NCBI RefSeq assembly: GCF_030704535.1
Contig: NC_081809.1
Location: 1,162,501 to 1,226,500 of the forward strand
Length of the DNA stretch: 64,000 nucleotides
Origin: Vitis vinifera
Lineage: Eukaryota > Streptophyta > Magnoliopsida > Vitales > Vitaceae
Reading direction: 5' to 3'
Part shown: in pieces, positions 1 through 8,523 of the stretch
Position numbering within the stretch: the first letter of the stretch is position 1
Layout: the number at the start of each line of letters is the position of its first letter
The notes under the pieces: generated by a model
Told to the model about the DNA's origin: nothing
Database searches by the model: none
What the model saw: the letters and a program-made list of their open reading frames with translations, nothing else
Program-made: the position numbers and the translations under genes

Positions 1-1
1 A

Positions 2-853
2 GGTGTGGAGGTTGATAGGAGCTCTCAAGGACTACACTTACATCAAACCAAATACATTTGTGATCTCTTAGACCGGACTCATATGGCTGGTGCCAAGCCA
101 CTTGCATCGCCTACGATGGCAAGTACCAAACTGTCTAGTACTAATGGAGAACCCCTATCTGATCCTTCTACTTATCGCCACATCATTGGGGCCCTCCAAT
201 ACTGCACAATCACCCGTCCTAATATTTCTTATGCTGTTAACCAGCTCTGTCAATATATGCACCAACCACGAACTCCACACTGGCAAGCTATGAAGCGCGT
301 CCTTCGCTACTTAAAGGGCTCTGTCAACCATGGACTGTTCTACACACCATCTCCTCTCCAACTACATACCTACTGCGATTCGGATTGGGCAGGCAATCCA
401 AATGACAGAAGATCTACTAGAGGCTATGGTGTTTTTCTAGGTCGAAACCTGGTTTCTTGGAGCTCCAAGAAACAACACGTGGTATCTCGTTCGAGTACCG
501 AAGCTGAGTACCGTTCAATGACACTCGCTACAACTAAAGTATACTGGCTCCGAATGCTTTTCAAAGAATTGGCTATTGGTCTCATCCACATCCCAACTAC
601 ATGGTGCGATAACATTGGGGCAATTGCACTCGCTTCCAATCCGGTGTTCCATGCAAGAACGAAGCACGTAGAGATTGATTATCATTTTATTCAGGAGAAA
701 GTATGCAACCATGATATTCAAGTCCAACATATCTCAACCGTGGATCAAATAGCGGATGTCTTCACCAAAGGCCAAACTGCAAAGCGTTTTCAATATCTCA
801 AGGGCAAATTAATGGTTTGTCAAAACCCCATTAATTCGAGGGGGGGGTGTTAG
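2..853 (+). CDS. Copia polyprotein fragment: end of reverse transcriptase plus RNase H
   Basis: The frame is open from the window edge for about 283 codons. The first residues match the copia RT tail (EVDRSSQGLHLHQTKYICDLL-like region). Next come the connection region (TRPNISYAVNQL) and RNase H with DSDWAGNPNDRR near residue 127, the SRSSTEAEY motif, and the closing HVEIDYHF and DQIADVFTKG blocks. These are the usual C-terminal copia landmarks in the usual order. The stop codon overlaps the first bases of the LTR, slightly later than usual. Gag, protease, integrase and most of RT are outside the window. The frame shows no internal stop, so the element may be fairly young. No host function is implied. 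Confidence 0.9.
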   Translation, partial: GVEVDRSSQGLHLHQTKYICDLLDRTHMAGAKPLASPTMASTKLSSTNGEPLSDPSTYRHIIGALQYCTITRPNISYAVNQLCQYMHQPRTPHWQAMKRVLRYLKGSVNHGLFYTPSPLQLHTYCDSDWAGNPNDRRSTRGYGVFLGRNLVSWSSKKQHVVSRSSTEAEYRSMTLATTKVYWLRMLFKELAIGLIHIPTTWCDNIGAIALASNPVFHARTKHVEIDYHFIQEKVCNHDIQVQHISTVDQIADVFTKGQTAKRFQYLKGKLMVCQNPINSRGGC

Positions 854-1113
854 ACTATCAGAATCTTCAGCAGAAATTCCAGAAGCATCTGCACCCATTC
901 CTCACTCTATCCATTTTGTTACTGATTCAAAATGATCCAGCTGTTAGCATTATTTTCTCCTACAAATGTGTATTTGATTGTTTCCTTATCCTTATTATAC
1001 GCTTGTCAGTTCAATTGTACAACTATAAATATAATGAAAAACTACACAGCTTGAGTGCGAGAGCCAAGTCAAAGATATACTATGTGTTCATCTTTCTGTT
1101 GAATTGTTAAGGT
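848..1113 (+). repeat. 3' LTR of the edge copia element
   Basis: The sequence starts TGTTAGAC directly after a run of Gs. It contains an AT-rich promoter-like block (ACTATAAATATAATG at about 1021-1035) and ends in a TTGAATTGTTAA context. Length is about 265 bp, typical for plant copia LTRs. The left boundary is firm because of the polypurine tract. The right boundary is approximate. Confidence 0.7.
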
Positions 1114-1114
1114 T

Positions 1115-1374
1115 TTACATTCCTTACCCCCCTCCCTCTCACCAACAACTTTTTTTTTTCTTCTAGACCCCCCAGCCACTTTCTTATTCCCCCTCGTCAG
1201 CCAGCATGGGAGACCCCAACCACTCCCATGAGCAATCATGCCTCCTCCCGGTTGTCCGCGTCTCAGGCCATGCATGGGAAGGTCCCTCCCCCTCTCTTCT
1301 TCCACACGTGTCATGCAAAAGGAGAAGGAGAAGAAACCAGCTTCCCCGGCCCCCCTCACTTCTAAAAGGGTCTA
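1115..1374. repeat. Fragment related to the end of the 22160-24441 LTR-like element
   Basis: The block shares an ordered set of short matches with 24055-24441. These are a pyrimidine-rich stretch, GCCAC...TTCTT/TCTAC, the words GTCAGCCAGCATGG, CCAACCAC, an ACACGTG/CCACGTGG site, GCATGAAA/GCATGCAAAA, and the closing GGGTCTACA (1366-1374). The same order and the same terminal word suggest it is the end of a diverged member of that LTR family, lying against the copia LTR. I judged the similarity by eye. A pairwise alignment would settle it. Confidence 0.45.
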
Positions 1375-1529
1375 CAAGTATATTATCAAATAATTTCAAA
1401 TATAGAATATAGTTTGAAAAGCTTCCCATCATAGAAAAATCTACTGTATTTTTGTAAATGAAGTAAAGGGAGAAATGTTTTTTAATATTTTTTGAAATAA
1501 GATTTTATTCCTAAAATAACTAAAATTAT

Positions 1530-2110
1530 TTTTTAAAAATGTCCACACCAAACGCGCCCTTAATTTCACACAAGGCGCCGCGCATTGTCACCTTCCCGCC
1601 CGCTTCATTGTCGCAGCCAATGAAGCTGCCCTTGTCGGTTCCTTGCGCACCCAAACCTCCTCAAATCGCGGACCAACTGGCCACTGTCGACCATCCGCCG
1701 CTGCATTTAATCCCGGCTCCGTTGCCTTTTTTCTATTTCAGGTAAAACCACAGGTGCCTTGTTTCTTCCAGACACACGCAACTGTGAAGTGTTCCATCAC
1801 GCCTTGTAATTCCTCCCCGTCGACCATTCCACCCTTCACTTTTCCTTTCATGCATGGAATTTTTAGGGGCCGTCGGTCTATTACCATAATAGAAAGATAT
1901 TGTCATGTCAACCTGCGGTAAGCGGCCGGAATGTCGTACGACGGTTTCATCTGAGCACTCTGATGCTGGTGTCTCTTACTTGTCACCGGCCCCGGAACCG
2001 GCAATAGCAGGTGGCAGTACAGATGGCCTTAAGTCCCGAGGGTAAGTCAGGAATCATGGTACGGATTTAATCCTTTATCCACGTGACGTGGCACGTGGGG
2101 GAAAGCATGA
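1530..2110 (+). other. GC-richer island with a short exon-like ORF and a G-box cluster
   Basis: This island is clearly richer in G, C and CpG than its surroundings. It contains an ATG at 1905 opening a 46-codon ORF (Ser/Pro/Gly-rich, starting MSTCGKRPECRTTVSSEHS) that runs to a stop at 2043-2045. A consensus donor GTAAGT begins at 2042, just before that stop. At about 2080-2100 lie overlapping ACGTG cores (CACGTGACGTGGCACGTGGG), which resemble G-box/ABRE elements. It could be the 5' end of a gene whose remainder is lost or lies beyond the AT-rich stretch. I do not recognise the peptide and found no following exon. Confidence 0.25.
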
Positions 2111-2660
2111 TGGAATGATTCTTGATCTCCCTGTAGTAAAATTTATGATGAATTACAATATATTAAGTTTACTATTCACAGTATTTGAAGTGATTTTGGG
2201 AAGAGTTTTTAATATTTTTAATATTTAAATGAAAAATTATTTTAAATATTATAAATATTAAAAAATTTCTTAAAATCATTATTAAACGAATTCTTATTTT
2301 CGATATTTTATATTGATTATTTTAATTTTATTTATATATTGATCTTATATTTTTATCTCTTCGTTTAACAATATAAATTTGATAGTATATTTTTAAAAAT
2401 AAGACATTTAAATTTTTTTAATACAAGAAAACAATTTGTTAATAAGCTTATTTTCATTCTTAAAATAAGCTTTTATATATCCCCTTAAGAGCATGTTCAA
2501 AACCTTATGATAATAACCGAAAATAAGAAATCCATATCATCTATCATTTATTTTCATCATTAGGTAATTTATTAGAAAGTAATAAAAATTAAAAATAAAC
2601 TTAGTAGGAATTATAAAAACGCATATTTTTCAAGTACCCATTTCATCCCATGTTTTATAT
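2111..2660. other. AT-rich intergenic sequence, no gene seen
   Basis: The sequence is strongly AT-rich with degenerate runs of TTTTAAAA-type words and no ORF of note. The last nine bases (2652-2660, GTTTTATAT) are the left target-site copy of the adjoining MITE. Confidence 0.6.
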
Positions 2661-3248
2661 GGGAGAATTATCTTTTGGGGGTAGATGGACCTTCAAATTA
2701 ATAAAAGGTCCATATAACTCTTCAAATTGAGTTGAAGGATATGAAATAGTAACGGACAAATATACCCTTTAAGAACACATATAAAATATTTTATAAAATT
2801 AAGTTAAATAATTTTTTTTCAATAATTTTTTTTTCAAAAATACTAAATTAAATAAAAGTAGTTTTCAAAAATATTAAATTAAATAAATTTTTTTCAAAAA
2901 TATTAAATTAAATTAAAGTATTTAAAAAAAATATTAAATTAAATATTTTTTAAAATATTAAATTAAATAAATTTATTTTTAAAAAATATTAAATTAAATA
3001 AAAGTATTTAAAAAAATATTAAATTACATAAAAGTATTTTTTAAAAATATTAAATTAAATAAAAGTATTTTTCAAAAATATTAATTTTTTTTTCTGAAAA
3101 TCAACGAAGGGCATTTTTGGAAATACTGAAGGATGATATCCTTCAACTCAATTTCCATACTTTCATTGGATCTTGGGTTCAATTTGAAGAGTTACATGGA
3201 CCTTTTGTTAATTTGGGGGCCCATCTACCCCCAAAACATAATTCTCCC
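2661..3248. mobile_element. Mutator-type MITE with long terminal inverted repeats
   Basis: The element begins GGGAGAATTAT and ends ATAATTCTCCC. The terminal inverted repeats match for about 70 bp with few differences (left arm 2661-2735, right arm about 3165-3248). The right arm has an extra stretch of about 30 bp, after which the match to the left arm resumes at GTTGAAGGATAT. Identical 9-bp direct repeats GTTTTATAT flank it at 2652-2660 and 3249-3257. Long inverted repeats plus a 9-bp target duplication are the signature of Mutator-like elements. There is no coding capacity, so it is non-autonomous. The perfect target duplication argues for a fairly recent insertion. Confidence 0.85.
2790..3100. 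repeat. AT-rich tandem repeat inside the MITE
   Basis: Roughly nine degenerate copies of a unit of about 30 bp built on AAATATTAAATTAAATAAAAGTATTTTT follow one another between the two MITE arms. The copies differ by small indels and substitutions. Confidence 0.75.
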
Positions 3249-3257
3249 GTTTTATAT

Positions 3258-5159
3258 AACAAGTCTAGGAGCTAACACGATACATGAGTTAGAAATAGAT
3301 TTAAGATTTTTTCTTTTAAAATCTCAAATTGAGTTGTGATAATATCAGCCTCTCATATCATGTATCATCTCAATTACATGTATAATTAAATAAAAAGATG
3401 ATTTAATTCGATTCATTTTTATCATTTTTTATATATTTAATAAAAATTACTTTTTCATACAATAAATAATAAAAATTTATGATATTTATTTATTTATAAA
3501 TTATACTATTTTTAATATAGTTAAAAAATTAAATAAAAGATTAACCAAGAATGGTGACCCTATATAATTTTTTTTTTGAAATGAGGATGAAATAAGTGTT
3601 AATTCATCCTACTCTTGGTATGACAAATTTTAGTGAAATATAAATTAATTTGTTACAAAAGTAAAAAAAAAAAATGCTTGCAAATTTAAAAAAAAATGCT
3701 TTTATTAATTTTGATATGAAGTATTTTTTATATTTAATTCTAATAGTTATTCTTTGGGTGATAACATTTCCCACATTAGAAAATCCATATTCTCCCGAAA
3801 CCTCTTTATTCCTCGTAAATAATTTTACTTTCCAAAAAGGTTAGAGACATGGTGTCAGTAGATTTTCCACTTGGACGGACACAACATATGCTCTGACCCA
3901 ATGGTGAAGTGCTTTAAGCCCCGGCCCCTAGCCCCCAGCCCCTGTGGTGGCCACTAAAGGACTAACTACACAGCCATACAAGCCAGTACCACTCAGCTCA
4001 GGTGCACCATAAAACAGCCTTGATTCAGAGCTCAGACCCACCTCCACCTATCCCTTCTGCTGCATTCAGGCTACCTATAGCTTGCCTCCTCGCTCGTTCT
4101 CATTTTCTTTTACATATTTTTCATGGTACATTAGCCGAGGAGTGTGATTAATTCAAGCTCTCTGCAGCTCTTCATCACCTCTCTGTCACATGGTTCCATA
4201 AACAGCCACTCATCTGATAGCTCTCCCTTTCATCATCCTTCTTATATAAAACCCTAGGTTGCTATATACTTATAAACTGCATGAAAAAAAATAAAAGGGT
4301 GCTTCTATTTGATAGTCTGGAATCTGTGATAACAGAGTGGAAAACTCCTAGAAAAGACAAAGGTGTGTGATCTATATGAAGAAAAGACGCGTTTGCAGTA
4401 ACTGTTTTTTTTTTTTTTGGAGGAAGAGACAAGGTTGGCTTTCACACTGTTTCTTCCACGAACCTCCTCTCTCTCCCCACTCAGAGCTTTGGTTAGGCAA
4501 ATCTGAATGTGATTAAAGTAGAGAAATTCACGAATATGGGCAAGGAAACATGTGTTTATGGGGTGGGTCGACTCGGGGTTTTTACCAGTTTGGAGATGAG
4601 TGTAGGGACATAGGCTTTGGTCAGAAACAGGAACAAAAAAAAGAAATATGGGATCTTTAAAGGGATCGTTTTGAAAGGATAGGAAGGCTATTAATCCTAT
4701 AAGTTGCTCCATATGGGCTGGTTTTTCAGGGCATTACGGTACTGGCAGTGCTTCTCTGCACACTTCTTCTTACAGCTCAGGGAGAGTCATGGACTTTTGT
4801 CCTCTCTCCCTCTCACCATGCTGCCTGCTATCTGGAGCCTAGACCAAGACAGAGATAGGGCCGCTCGCTTCATTACCTGTAGGGAGGGAGAGATTGTGAG
4901 AGAAGACTCAGAAGAGAGAGAAAGAGAGGGGGGGGGGGGGGGGGGGGGGAGAGAGATTGTTGGGAAATTGGAATTAAGGAAGAATGAGTCCGAGTCGAGC
5001 GTGTGAATTGACCGACAAATGGCATCACTCCTATTATACAGCAGGGATGTGATGTTACGTGACCCAAACCTATTCTTTCTTTTGCTCTCTGTCTATCCTT
5101 TCGGTTTAGTGTTGAAGACAGACGCGTGAAATTTTTCTAACTTACAATTAATCAGTTTA

Positions 5160-5196
<37 letters not shown>

Positions 5197-5925
5197 ACTA
5201 AAAATAAGTTTTTGTGAATTTATTTTAAAATAAGTTGTAAATAAAATGAATTTATGGGTTTTTCAAGTAATTTTTGTAAAAACATTTTTAAAAATAATTG
5301 AAAATATGATCATCACATTTGAAAATTTTTGCACTATTTATGACTACACAATATTTTTATGAAAAATAAATTACAACACTATTTTTCATATCTTACTATT
5401 AAAACAAAATTTTATGCCTAACCCATTTAAGAACTATTATATATATATATTTTTAGAAAATACTTTGAACATAATATAAAAGAAAAAGGTGGAGAAAACT
5501 AGTGTTAGACAAAAAAAAATTATTTAAAAATCAAGTATTTTGACCAAATTTTAAAAATTTTGAATAATCATTTGATATTATATTTGAATCATTTGGTATG
5601 TTTCTGAAAATCACTTTTTTATTATAAATTAAAAACACTATCAATATAGATATTTAATTTATATAAAAAAAAGTTTGTAATTTAAAAGTAAGTTGAATAT
5701 GAAAATAAAAAATATACATATTATTTTTTGTATAAGTCATTATTTTATATTTATGTTTAATAAAATTTTTATGAACTCTCAAACAAAAAGTTATGTCCAA
5801 AGAACCCTTGAAAACGAAAGGCAGATTACAGCGGGAAATGGGCTTTTGCTCATTTGCATTAAATGGCTGCTGCCTTTGTTTTGCCTAGGCAAAGAAGAAA
5901 AGTATGGCTAAAGAGGATGGACGAG
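3258..5925. other. Intergenic region with simple repeats, no gene supported
   Basis: Mostly AT-rich. A less AT-rich segment at about 3860-5060 contains a promoter-like TTATATAAAACCCTAGG at about 4242 and purine-rich tracts. The ORFs there (up to 135 codons on the minus strand at 4305-4712) have low-complexity, unrecognisable translations, and I do not support them. I looked for common microRNA mature sequences by memory and saw none. An (AT)n run lies at 5164-5194. Confidence 0.5.
4928..4949 (+). repeat. Run of 22 G within a GA-rich tract
   Basis: Twenty-two consecutive Gs are flanked on both sides by GAGAGA sequence. A tract of this kind could form a G-quadruplex and is prone to length change and to sequencing error. 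Confidence 0.9.
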
Positions 5926-6257
5926 AATGCTAAGATATGAAAATTGGTGTGTGGTCCTCAGCCATTTGAAGCCACCTCCCTCTCTCTCTCTCTCTCCCTT
6001 CCTTCCTCCCTCTTTTATGTACTTTGTAGTGTTTTGTTTAAAAGGAGCCATCACATCTTTGCATATCATCACGGACTCACTCACCAACCCTACCAAAACT
6101 GAAAATCCTCACCATTCTCTTATTCCCTCTCTCTATTAGATTGATGTGTAACAGCCAGTGGATTGACTGAAGCAGGAGAAAGGCACAAGAGGCAGCCAGC
6201 CAAAAACTACCAGACTGAGAGAACAATTCCATCTTCAAGACTCAGAAAAACCCCATC

Positions 6258-7003
6258 ATGACCTCCAGTCAAATGTTCTTCTTCTGCTTGATTTTGCTCA
6301 TCATTATAGTTATCTGCAGTGTTGGACTCCATCTGGGTACTGCTCAAAGAAAACTTCTCACATCTTCTTGTCCAATTCTTTCCTTTCTTCCAACCCTGTT
6401 TGTATGTGGGAACTAACAAGCAAGCCTCTCATGTACAAGTGTTTTATCTTCTTTGGCTGCAGATTCTTCAAGCATGTCTCTGCATTCAGTCCATGGAGAT
6501 GACAACCAGAACTCCACAGCAGCAGTGATCAAACCAGCCCAAGTGTACTCAAACTACAGAAAGCTTCTGCTCCATGGTAAAAAGATCCAATCTCAATGCA
6601 TGTATTTCTCTTTAGTTCTATAAGTTTTTTCAGTCCTCCTTCCAAATGGGGTTGTGTTAATTTCCTTCCTTGATCTTTTTCTTAACTTGTTTTTTCACTA
6701 GGGACATGCACAAACAGAGATATCAGCATCTCACAGAGCAGAGACTCATCTTCTGGGATTCCACAGTACATAGTTCAGATTGTGAATACATGTGTTTCTG
6801 GATGTGCTCCTTCAGATATCCATCTCCATTGTGGCTGGTTTGCCTCTGCAAGAATAGTAAACCCAAGAATCTTCAAGAGGCTCTTCTATGATGACTGCTT
6901 GGTGAATGGAGGAAAGCCTTTAAAGACCAGTCAGATCATCAGATTCACTTACTCAAACTCCTTCATGTACCCACTTGCATTCAAGTCTGCCAAGTTTTGC
7001 TGA
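6258..7003 (+). CDS. Small secreted cysteine-rich protein, TPD1-like
   Basis: Three coding exons join in frame with GT-AG introns: 6258-6336, 6463-6576 and 6702-7003. They give 164 residues plus stop. The N-terminus is a hydrophobic signal peptide (MTSSQMFFFCLILLIIIVIC). The last 100 residues form the conserved domain of TAPETUM DETERMINANT 1 relatives: CTNRDISISQSR, QIVNTCVSGCAPSDIHLHCGWF, the SARIVNPRIFKRL stretch, DDCLVNGG, and a C-terminal phenylalanine-cysteine. Known TPD1 is a secreted ligand for the EMS1/EXS receptor kinase and is needed to specify the anther tapetum. Paralogues are less well studied. Length fits the family (Arabidopsis TPD1 is about 176 residues). CT-rich sequence and stacked TTTGT/CATCA motifs precede the start but prove nothing about control. 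Secretion and family membership are well supported. Exact orthology is inference. Confidence 0.87.
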
Positions 7004-7695
7004 TGAGCTCAAATAAATTCAAAAGAAAAATAAGACCAGAAGGAATTGCACCACCATAACCACAGAGATCCATCAGAACCCAAATGTCAGAACCCAAGCA
7101 GAGGAACAAGCATGGTCTCAGCTTTTTCCACAGCCTAGTACATAGCCCACTCAGCCTATATCTCTTTGCTTTAATTTTTTTTTTTCCTTTTCGAAACCCA
7201 GTTTGAGTTTCTTTTCTCTATTGATGTTTTTTCTTTGATAAATATATAACTTTGTGGTTGTGAATACTGTTTCATCATCTCCACATACATATATTAAGAG
7301 AATTTCATTATTCTGGAATTTGTATTTCCCGAGTCAAAAGCTACTGTTTAGAGAGCTGCATGGCGCATGGAAGGTCTGAAACTCAGTGCTTCTTTTGCAG
7401 AACGTGTGCCCTCAGTGCACTCTCTTTGCCTTTGCCAACTCACACTAAGGAAAAAAAGAAAAGAAAAGAGAAAGATGAATTATTAGTTCTCTTTTACTCT
7501 TATTTTCTCTTTCTTTTTTTCTCTCCTCTTCTTTCTTTTTTTCCTCCATGGTTGAAGATGTCTGGTCCCTTTTGCTAAGGATGATTGGAGCAATCCAGAG
7601 AGTATCAGCAGAGGCTGGATTGTGATGAGAAAATGACAAAAGAGAAAAGTTGTATCAGTAAAGAAGAAAAAAGCTGTCAAAAGGTAGTTTCTCAC

Positions 7696-7743
<48 letters not shown>

Positions 7744-8523
7744 GAGATGGAAAAGGGGGGGGGTTACATGTTAGCATCAAAGCTCACAGCTCGAGAACAG
7801 TAGACCTGAGAGAACAACAAGACCAGAGGAGAATAGTCCTGGTTGTGGAAATATGTTGAGCATCATTGAAGGGGTTTTGGAAACTCCCTTTGCATTTATA
7901 GAGGGGTTTTGAAATTGGCCTCTCTGCCTTCTAGTTGGGAATGAACAAAGTGATCTACCACAAAAGGTATTATGCTGTAAGCATCCTTGTAAATATATAG
8001 TGGTGGAAGTCAGAGAAAATTTAGGTGTTCTAGAGCTGGCCCATATCTTTCTCTTTTTGTTTCTTTGATATATGACTTTTGATCATATAATTGAAGAAAA
8101 TGTATTTTCCTTTCATGGTTTGTTTGGTCAAAAATTTCCATTTTGGCATTAGCATTGAAGCCCACATGGTTAGGAATTCAGACTATGTTTTTGAGAGGGT
8201 AGGCCTAAAGTCACCTTTTCTGATTATAACCTAGAGTCTCTCTGATTATTTGAGCAATTCTACTAACCAGTAGTGAATTTGTAGACTATTTTCCTCTGTT
8301 GGTCAACTAGAGCCAATTCAGAGTACAGTAAATTCTTAGCTTCGCTGAGAAATGATTGAAGAACAACCCAAATGAAATTTAAAGAAAAAATTGTTAAGTA
8401 GAGCTTAAGGATACACCTTCACAGAGATGTTGAATCCCTTGACACAAGTTTTTATGGGTTTTCTTAACATTTTGATCAAAATTTAAAGGTGTTACAATGA
8501 GATAGAACAAGCATAATTTACCC
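7004..8523. other. 3' flanks of two convergent genes, no further gene seen
   Basis: This span lies between the TPD1-like gene (+) and the receptor kinase gene (-), so it holds both 3' untranslated regions. It includes a (CT)n tract followed by an (AT)n tract at about 7697-7744. ORFs here are low-complexity pyrimidine or purine translations. Confidence 0.6.

Larger units (their letters stand above)
1..1113 (+). mobile_element. 3' part of a Ty1/copia retrotransposon, cut by the window edge
   Basis: The end of a copia polyprotein (stop at 851-853) runs into a G-rich polypurine tract ending at 847. An LTR-like sequence starting TGTTAGAC follows at 848. The order RT end, RNase H, polypurine tract, LTR is that of a Ty1/copia 3' end. 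The upstream part lies outside the window, so I cannot tell whether the element is complete. The expected CA end of the LTR is not clean near 1110 (TTGTTAAGG instead of a TAACA-like end). The end is therefore mutated or was cut when the neighbouring LTR fragment was placed. Confidence 0.88.

Noticed and set aside
4305-4712. 135-codon minus-strand ORF
   Set aside because: The translation is rich in Phe, Ser and Lys runs with no motif, and there is no promoter or splice context. Probably chance.
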